From Xylophilus sp. GW821-FHT01B05 (GTDB lineage Bacteria > Pseudomonadota > Gammaproteobacteria > Burkholderiales > Burkholderiaceae_C), in assembly GCA_038961845.1 (NCBI GenBank), contig CP152408.1:1736001-1800000 (forward strand): DNA of 64,000 nt. Direction: 5' to 3'. Shown here one piece after another: positions 59,555-64,000 of this stretch. Made by a program: the position numbers and the translations under genes. The notes under the pieces were generated by a model that worked only from the letters and a program-made list of their open reading frames with translations, made no database searches and was not told the DNA's origin. Each line of letters opens with the position of its first letter. Within the stretch, counting starts at the first letter, position 1.

Positions 59555-59744
59555 CGACCTACGCCAGAAACACCGTGGAACTGGCTTTGCCAGGCCGCTG
59601 GCGGTGCCTTGCAGACCGCGCCGGGCCAGTGGCCCGGCCCTTCGCCAGTCACGAAAGGTCCACCGGACCTTTCGTGTACGGGCTCAGCCCCCAGAAGGGG
59701 GTTGGCGAAGACACGAAGTGCGTAGCCTGGGGGCGAGCCGAAGT
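59555..59744. repeat. Hairpin-rich intergenic stretch
   Basis: No gene was seen. Three stems occur in a row: CCGGGCC-AGT-GGCCCGG (59621-59637), CACGAAAGGTCC-ACC-GGACCTTTCGTG (59650-59676, 12 perfect pairs) and CCCCC-AGAA-GGGGG (59688-59701). The following GGCGAAGACACGAAGTGCG is of a type often seen in Comamonadaceae intergenic repeats, by memory. It separates convergent genes. Confidence 0.6.
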
Positions 59745-60095
59745 TCAGCCGAGCAATTCCACGTCGAACTTGAGCGTGGCGTTTGGCGGGATCACGCCAC
59801 CGGCGCCGCGTGCGCCGTAGCCCAGGTTGGCGGGGATGATCAGCGTGCGCTGGCCGCCCACCTTCATGCCTTGCACGCCTTCGTCCCAGCCCTTGATCAC
59901 CTGGCCGGCGCCCAGCGAGAACTGGAATGCGCTGTTGCGGTCGCGGCTGGAGTCGAACTTGGCGCCTTGCGTGCCGTCGTTGTAGAGCCAGCCGGTGTAG
60001 TGCACGCTGACCTGCTTGCCGGCAGTGGCTTCGGCGCCTTCGCCGATCTGGGTGTCTTCGTACTGCAGGCCGGAGGCGGTGGTGGTGAATGCCAT
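59745..60095 (-). CDS. FKBP-type peptidyl-prolyl isomerase
   Basis: The 116-aa protein is one FKBP domain: VSVHYTGWLYNDGTQGAKFD, FQFSLGAGQVIKGWDEGVQG, MKVGGQRTLIIPANLGYGAR and PPNATLKFDVELL. The active-site aromatic residues (Y, F, W, Y, F) are present. No signal peptide is seen, so it is cytoplasmic. AAAGGA precedes the start. Confidence 0.95.
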   Translation of the reverse strand: MAFTTTASGLQYEDTQIGEGAEATAGKQVSVHYTGWLYNDGTQGAKFDSSRDRNSAFQFSLGAGQVIKGWDEGVQGMKVGGQRTLIIPANLGYGARGAGGVIPPNATLKFDVELLG

Positions 60096-60115
60096 GGTGT
60101 GTCCTTTGAAAGATG

Positions 60116-60155
60116 TGCTATACAAATAATAGCTATAAGCCGGCGCCAGGCAACG
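60116..60155 (-). repeat. Intergenic repeat fragment (family copy 5)
   Basis: On the minus strand GCCTGGCGCCGGCTTATAGCTATTATTTGTATAG; it keeps the GGCTTATAGCTAT half and a diverged GCCTGG stem. It lies just upstream of the FKBP gene. Confidence 0.55.
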
Positions 60156-60241
60156 GCTTCGGCCGAAAATGACGTGAAAAATCCGGGCAGGGCCCGGTTG
60201 CTGGGGGAAGGGCGTGCCGACCTATGGCCGGCCGCCGCCGC

Positions 60242-60550
60242 TCAGGCCTTCTTGGGCAGGGTCTGCACCCAGCGGCCGGCAAACGCGTGCAGGTCGCTCA
60301 GGCGCTTGAGCAGGTCCTTGCCGGCTTCGGTGGTGGCGTAGCCGTCACCGCCGTGCAGTACCAGACCGGCTTCGCGCAGCTCTTTCAGGCGCGTGTTGAG
60401 CGTGTTGGGCGTGATGCCGCCCACGCTGTCTTGCAGCAGGCGGAAGGTTTGGTGGTGGCCGTCTTTCAGGGCCCAGAGCACGCGCATCGCGTAGCGCGAT
60501 TCGAGCAGGTCGAACAGCTGGTAGATGGATGCGTTTTCTTTGGAGCTCAT
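60242..60550 (-). CDS. HxlR-like winged-helix regulator
   Basis: The 102-aa protein is a winged helix: YQLFDLLESRYAMRVLWALK, FRLLQDSVGGITPNTLNTRL and KELREAGLVLHGGDGYATTE. The layout is that of HxlR or related short regulators, though the N-terminal cysteine used by HxlR sensors is absent. It lies between repeat copies 5 and 6. Its target is unknown. Confidence 0.8.
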   Translation of the reverse strand: MSSKENASIYQLFDLLESRYAMRVLWALKDGHHQTFRLLQDSVGGITPNTLNTRLKELREAGLVLHGGDGYATTEAGKDLLKRLSDLHAFAGRWVQTLPKKA

Positions 60551-60615
60551 GCGCAGTTTCTCCTATGGCGCGAAGGGACGGGAACGTGAAGGGGCAATAT
60601 AGCCCACATCGGCAA

Positions 60616-60673
60616 ATGCTACAAGTTTAATAGCTAATGGCCGGCGCCTGGGCTGGGCGCCAGTGTCTGGGCT
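60616..60673 (-). repeat. Intergenic repeat (family copy 6)
   Basis: On the minus strand GCCCAGCCCAGGCGCCGG, then CATTAGCTATTAAACTTG. It keeps the CCCAGG stem and TAGCTATT word. Its edge overlaps the marR stop codon by two bases. Confidence 0.55.
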
Positions 60674-61136
60674 AAACGTAGATTTTCTGCAGCAGGCGGA
60701 TCAGCGTCTTGCGCTCGGCGGTACTCAGGCGCTGCGTGGCCTCGACCTCGAGCGTGCGGGCCGTGGTCTCGGCCCGCGCTTCCAGGTCGAGCCCGTCATC
60801 GGTCAGGTGCAGGCCGACGGCGCGGCCGTCGGTGGGATGCGGCAGGCGCTGCAGCAGGCCGCGCGCGTCCAGGTCGTTGATGATGCCCACCAGGTTGGGC
60901 GGCTGGATCGCCAGCGTGGCGCAGAGCTGGCGCGAGGTGATGCCCGGGTTGTGCGCGATCAGCGACAGCACCGAGAAGCTGGCGACCTTCAGGTCGTGCT
61001 GCTGCATGTGGTGGGCGAAGCGATCCATGATCGCCAGCGAGGCCCGCCGCACGTTGTAGCCCGCCAACTCCTGGAGGTGCCGGGTGTCGACCTGGTCCAC
61101 GGATGGCGGGGGCAAAGGCTTTTTGGAAGAAGGCAT
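60672..61136 (-). CDS. MarR-family transcriptional regulator
   Basis: The 154-aa protein has the MarR winged helix (ITSRQLCATLAIQPPNLVGI, INDLDARGLLQRLPHPTDGR) and flanking dimerisation helices. It follows the tannase-like gene in the same direction, separated by a terminator. The 11-bp-arm inverted repeat upstream of that gene may be its operator, which would make an aromatic acid the likely ligand. This link is inference from position. Confidence 0.85.
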   Translation of the reverse strand: MPSSKKPLPPPSVDQVDTRHLQELAGYNVRRASLAIMDRFAHHMQQHDLKVASFSVLSLIAHNPGITSRQLCATLAIQPPNLVGIINDLDARGLLQRLPHPTDGRAVGLHLTDDGLDLEARAETTARTLEVEATQRLSTAERKTLIRLLQKIYV

Positions 61137-61154
61137 GCCACGGATTGTGGCAAC

Positions 61155-61180
61155 AAAGCCGGCAGGGGGCTGCCGGCTTT
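61155..61180 (-). terminator. Intrinsic terminator after the second tannase-like gene
   Basis: AAAGCCGGCAG-GGGG-CTGCCGGCTTT is an 11-bp perfect stem; on the minus strand it is followed by TTTGTTG. It lies 5 bp after the gene's stop. Confidence 0.8.
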
Positions 61181-61184
61181 GGGC

Positions 61185-62903
61185 TTATTGGCAGCTGAAG
61201 CTGGCGGCGCTCTCTACGTCACCACTGCCCTTGTAGCGCGCCACTTGCGGATAGGGGCAGAGCGGTCGGCTGCGGCTGGCGGACCAACTGGCCGGCACGT
61301 CTGCATTCACCGCGGCAGCGTTGCCTGCACCGCGCGCAGAGGCGGTCACGGCCTCTGGCGCCTGGCCTTTCTCGACCCAGTTGACCAGGGGCGTGAGCAT
61401 GTCGAACTGGTCGGTGGCCGGGCCGCCCGAGCAGTGGTTCATGCCCGGCACCGGGTAGTAGCGCGCAAAGGTGTTGGCTGCGCCGTTGTTGGCGGCGCGC
61501 AGCGCGTCGTACCACTGGGCGGTGTCGTCGCTGGAGAAGATCGGGTCACTGGTGCCGTGGTAGAGCATCACCTTGGCGCCGCGGTTGCGCAGTGCCGACA
61601 GGTCGCTGAGGTTGGGCGGGAGCATGAAGGACAGGGCCGACTCGGTGTAGAGGCTGTTGGTCGCGCCGACGCTGCTCAGCATGTTGTCGATGTTGCCGGT
61701 CAGGGCGAAGTTCGGGCCGTTGAAGGTGGCGGCGGTTTGCGGCGGCACACCCCAGATCACGGCCACGCCGCCCGAGTCCAGGACCAGCGGGTTGTTGAAC
61801 TTCCAGGTGGACCAGCCGGTCGTGGCCAAGCCTGCGTCATACGGGAAGCTGGTGTAGATCTTTGCGCCGGCGCTGGTGGTCGCGCCGCTGAACAGCGAGG
61901 CAATGGAGGTTTTCTGTGCCGAGCTCAGGCAACTGCCATCACGCGCGCCGCTGCAGGTCGGCACGTCGCGGTCGAGCTGGAAGGCGGTCTGGCAGGCGGC
62001 CACGTCCTGGACCAGGCCGTCCTTGACGCCGTCGAGCGCGTCGCACTTGGCCAGCACCGCGTTGGACACCAGCGTGCGTTCGGCCGTGGTGAAGCCGGTC
62101 GACAGGTCGCCCGGCGTACTGGCGAGCGCTGCGTACTTCTGCGCGCCTGCGATGTTGGCGATGGCCGCCAGCGGCAGCCGAAAGCCCGGGTCACCGACCA
62201 GGAAGCCGTCGTACTGATCGGCGTAGCGCGAGGCCGCGACCATGGTGTGGCGCCCGCCGTTGGAGCAGCCGCCGATATAGGAGCGGTCCGGCCCCTTGCC
62301 GTAGGCGGCCTGCAGCGCGCTCTTGGCCATGGGGGTGAGCTTGCCCACGGCCTGGTAGCCGTAGTCGAGCCGGGCCTGCGGGTCGATGCCGAAGAAGGGG
62401 CCCATGGAGCCGACGTGGCCGGCATCAGAGCTCAGCACCGCAAAGCCCATGTTCAGCGCGTTGTCCAGCGCGCCGCCGCCGTTGATGCCGCCGGTGGCGG
62501 TGACGACGCTGCCATCGATGCCGCCATTGGCCTGGTAGAAGAAGCGGCCGTTCCAGTTACGCGGCAGGCGCATCTCAAAGCCAATGGCGTAGTTCTGCCC
62601 ATCGACCGGGCCCACGCGGTTGTACATGCTGCCGGTGAGCCGGCAATGCTCGCCAATGCTCTTGCCAGCGACCTGCAGCGTGCCCGCAGGGACCAGGGTT
62701 GCCGCGGTGATGCTGGTGTTGGCATACGCAAACCGGCTGGCCAGGTCGGCGCAGGACTGGAGCGTGGCAGGGGTGGCCGCGGCAAGCTGCGGCAGTGAGC
62801 TGCCGCTGCTGCCGCCACCGCAGGCGCCGAGCGCGACCACTGGCAGGACGGCGGCAGCCAGCCAGGCGGCGGGCCGGCGGCGTGGAATGGGGTGCTGGAA
62901 CAT
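61185..62903 (-). CDS. Tannase/feruloyl esterase-family lipoprotein
   Basis: The 572-aa product has a signal with lipobox LGAC (Cys28) and the tannase fold: GCSNGG with nucleophile Ser214, an acid in YHGTSDPIFS and the histidine in PGMNHCSGG. Paired cysteines next to Ser and His are typical of this family and of MHETase. It hydrolyses an ester of an aromatic acid, identity unknown. GGAGAC precedes the start. It is smaller than the paralogue at 6991-8838 but shares the C-terminal LCPYPQ...GSG...C region. Confidence 0.9.
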   Translation of the reverse strand: MFQHPIPRRRPAAWLAAAVLPVVALGACGGGSSGSSLPQLAAATPATLQSCADLASRFAYANTSITAATLVPAGTLQVAGKSIGEHCRLTGSMYNRVGPVDGQNYAIGFEMRLPRNWNGRFFYQANGGIDGSVVTATGGINGGGALDNALNMGFAVLSSDAGHVGSMGPFFGIDPQARLDYGYQAVGKLTPMAKSALQAAYGKGPDRSYIGGCSNGGRHTMVAASRYADQYDGFLVGDPGFRLPLAAIANIAGAQKYAALASTPGDLSTGFTTAERTLVSNAVLAKCDALDGVKDGLVQDVAACQTAFQLDRDVPTCSGARDGSCLSSAQKTSIASLFSGATTSAGAKIYTSFPYDAGLATTGWSTWKFNNPLVLDSGGVAVIWGVPPQTAATFNGPNFALTGNIDNMLSSVGATNSLYTESALSFMLPPNLSDLSALRNRGAKVMLYHGTSDPIFSSDDTAQWYDALRAANNGAANTFARYYPVPGMNHCSGGPATDQFDMLTPLVNWVEKGQAPEAVTASARGAGNAAAVNADVPASWSASRSRPLCPYPQVARYKGSGDVESAASFSCQ

Positions 62904-62945
62904 GAGAAATGTCTCCTTCGCAGTGCAGGGTCTATGCCCTGAATG

Positions 62946-62973
62946 GTTATGGAAAAAAGTTATTTTCCATAAC
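62946..62973. promoter_or_regulatory. Perfect inverted repeat upstream of tannase-like gene
   Basis: GTTATGGAAAA (62946-62956), 6-bp spacer, TTTTCCATAAC (62963-62973), 43 bp upstream of the start codon. It is the most symmetrical promoter palindrome in the window. Confidence 0.75.
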
Positions 62974-63041
62974 TAATATAGGAGCCCGAAGCGACAAGGT
63001 GATCAGGAGTTTCCCTAGCTGAGAACGGGGCGAGTAAACAC

Positions 63042-63078
63042 AAGCGGCGCCCACCGGCAGGGCCAGTGGGCGCCGCTT
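63042..63078 (-). terminator. Hairpin terminator after livF
   Basis: AAGCGGCGCCCAC and GTGGGCGCCGCTT pair over 13 bases with an 11-base loop. On the minus strand it follows the livF stop by 16 bp and is followed by TGTGTTTAC, a weak U-tract. Confidence 0.75.
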
Positions 63079-63094
63079 TGTGGGGGCGGATGGG

Positions 63095-63844
63095 TCAGGC
63101 CGCGGGCCGCGCAGCGCCCAGGTAGGTGTCGATCACGCGCGGGTCGGTGGCCAGCTCGCGCGCGGGGCCGTGCAGGCCGATCTCACCCATCTCCAGCACA
63201 TAGCCCTGGTCGGCCACCTCCAGCGCGGCGCGGGCGTTTTGCTCGACCAGCAGGATGGTGACGCCGGACTGGCGCAGGGTCTCTATGGTGCGGAAGATCT
63301 CCTTGATCACCAGCGGCGCCAGGCCCAGGCTGGGCTCGTCCAGCATGAGCAGTTGCGGGCGCGACATCAGCGCGCGGCCCACGGCCAGCATCTGGCGCTC
63401 GCCGCCCGAGAGCGTGCCGGCAAGCTGTGCGCGGCGCTCTTTCAGGCGCGGGAATAGCGCATAGACCTCGTCGAGCTGGCTGCGCCACTGCCGGTTGCCC
63501 AGGCGCCGCTGGCGAAAGCCGCCGAGTAGCAGGTTGTCTTCCACCGGCATGCTGCCGAACAGCTCGCGTTTCTCGGGCACCAGGGCAATGCCCAGCATCA
63601 CGCGCTCTTCCAGCGGCAGCGCGCCGATGGGGCGGCCTTCGTATTCGAGCGTGCCGGTGCCGGGCTGCACGCCCATCAGCGTGTTGAGGAAGGTGGATTT
63701 GCCCGCGCCATTGGGGCCGATCACGGTCACCACGCTGCCGCGCGCGGCGTCCAGGTCGATGCCGTGCAGCACCTCGGCGCGGCCATAGCCGCCGCGCAGG
63801 CCGCGCACGCGCAGCAGTGGGGTGGATGTCGTCGTCGTGGCCAT
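63095..63844 (-). CDS. livF: Branched-chain amino-acid-type ABC transporter ATP-binding protein LivF
   Basis: The 249-aa ATPase has Walker A GPNGAGKST, the LivF-type VPEKRELFGSMPVEDNLLLG, signature LSGGERQMLAVGRAL and Walker B LLMLDEPSLGLAP. It works with LivG, encoded upstream with a one-base overlap (TGATG). The ligand may be branched-chain amino acids or, as often in Comamonadaceae, an aromatic acid or urea-like compound. Confidence 0.9.
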   Translation of the reverse strand: MATTTTSTPLLRVRGLRGGYGRAEVLHGIDLDAARGSVVTVIGPNGAGKSTFLNTLMGVQPGTGTLEYEGRPIGALPLEERVMLGIALVPEKRELFGSMPVEDNLLLGGFRQRRLGNRQWRSQLDEVYALFPRLKERRAQLAGTLSGGERQMLAVGRALMSRPQLLMLDEPSLGLAPLVIKEIFRTIETLRQSGVTILLVEQNARAALEVADQGYVLEMGEIGLHGPARELATDPRVIDTYLGAARPAA

Positions 63845-64000
63845 CAGTGTTCTGTTCCCAGGTAAGCCGCCCGAACCTTGGGGCTTTGCTGCACTTCGGC
63901 GGGCGTGCCCTCCATCAGGTGCGTGCCAAATTCCATCACCACCAGCCGGTCGCAGACATCCATCACCAGGCCCATGTCGTGTTCCACCAGCAGGATGCCC
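63844..64000 (-). CDS. livG: LivG-type ABC transporter ATP-binding protein, C-terminal part
   Basis: The frame enters from the right edge and reads [36 protein letters not shown] and [12 protein letters not shown]. The H-loop EHDM and the closing VxxAYLG are typical of LivG. The rest lies outside the window. Its stop overlaps the livF start by one base. Confidence 0.9.
   Translation of the reverse strand, partial: GILLVEHDMGLVMDVCDRLVVMEFGTHLMEGTPAEVQQSPKVRAAYLGTEH

Noticed and set aside
60663..62798. A 711-codon plus-strand frame opposite the MarR and tannase genes
   Set aside because: It is a shadow of the minus-strand genes, whose catalytic motifs and operator fix the coding strand.

Overview
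The window looks like chromosomal DNA of a high-GC betaproteobacterium, most likely a member of the Comamonadaceae (Acidovorax-like). The reasons are four orphan periplasmic binding proteins of the Bug/TTT type, an OmpC-type Burkholderiales porin, many LysR regulators, a RibH2-type lumazine synthase behind an FMN riboswitch, bhu/hmu-type heme genes, and a dispersed intergenic element built on AGCCCAGG...CCTGGGCT next to ATAGCTAT. No rRNA, tRNA, CRISPR array, phage or intact transposase was seen. The genus is an inference.

Layout. 1-6.8 kb: the end of a CoxG-like gene, then an uncharacterised five-gene catabolic operon (oxidoreductase, DUF993 aldolase-like protein, amidohydrolase, Bug protein, TIM-barrel epimerase) divergent from a porin. 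7-11 kb: a tannase/feruloyl-esterase-like lipoprotein, another Bug protein and a TetR regulator; a 22-bp operator is shared between the porin promoter and this Bug promoter. 11-14 kb: ribH2 with FMN riboswitch, an EVE protein and a ThDP enzyme. 14.1-16.2 kb: a Rieske oxygenase (ferredoxin, beta, alpha) without a reductase. 16.4-22.5 kb: a visibly AT-richer block with a LysR-controlled operon of two Bug proteins, an FMN hydroxy-acid oxidase, a LigI-like amidohydrolase and a leaderless binding protein.

22.6-29.8 kb: LysR, then a NemR-like TetR with SDRs, MDR reductases and a hydrolase (probable reactive-carbonyl/electrophile stress locus), with gene remnants inside and at its end. 29.8-36.9 kb: cbpM-cbpA, a siderophore receptor with a Fur box, threonine dehydratase, and LysR divergent from a two-piece chromate transporter. 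37-40 kb: bacterioferritin divergent from ahpC-ahpF. 40.1-46.6 kb: a Fur-controlled heme uptake operon (receptor, unknown 114-aa protein, HmuS, HmuT, HmuU, HmuV) joined by ATGA overlaps.

46.7-64 kb: DUF2798 protein, LysR, a PAS-GGDEF-EAL protein, ppsR/ppsA, a FAD monooxygenase divergent from a MarR gene with twin operators, an XRE regulator, a degenerate GGDEF protein followed by a DUF4212/VC_2705 sodium symporter pair (one carrying an EF-hand loop), FKBP, HxlR and MarR genes, a second tannase-like lipoprotein, and the end of a liv-type amino-acid ABC transporter. The most informative observations are regulatory (several matched operator pairs), the remnant-filled 29.1-29.8 kb gap, and two uncharacterised catabolic operons.
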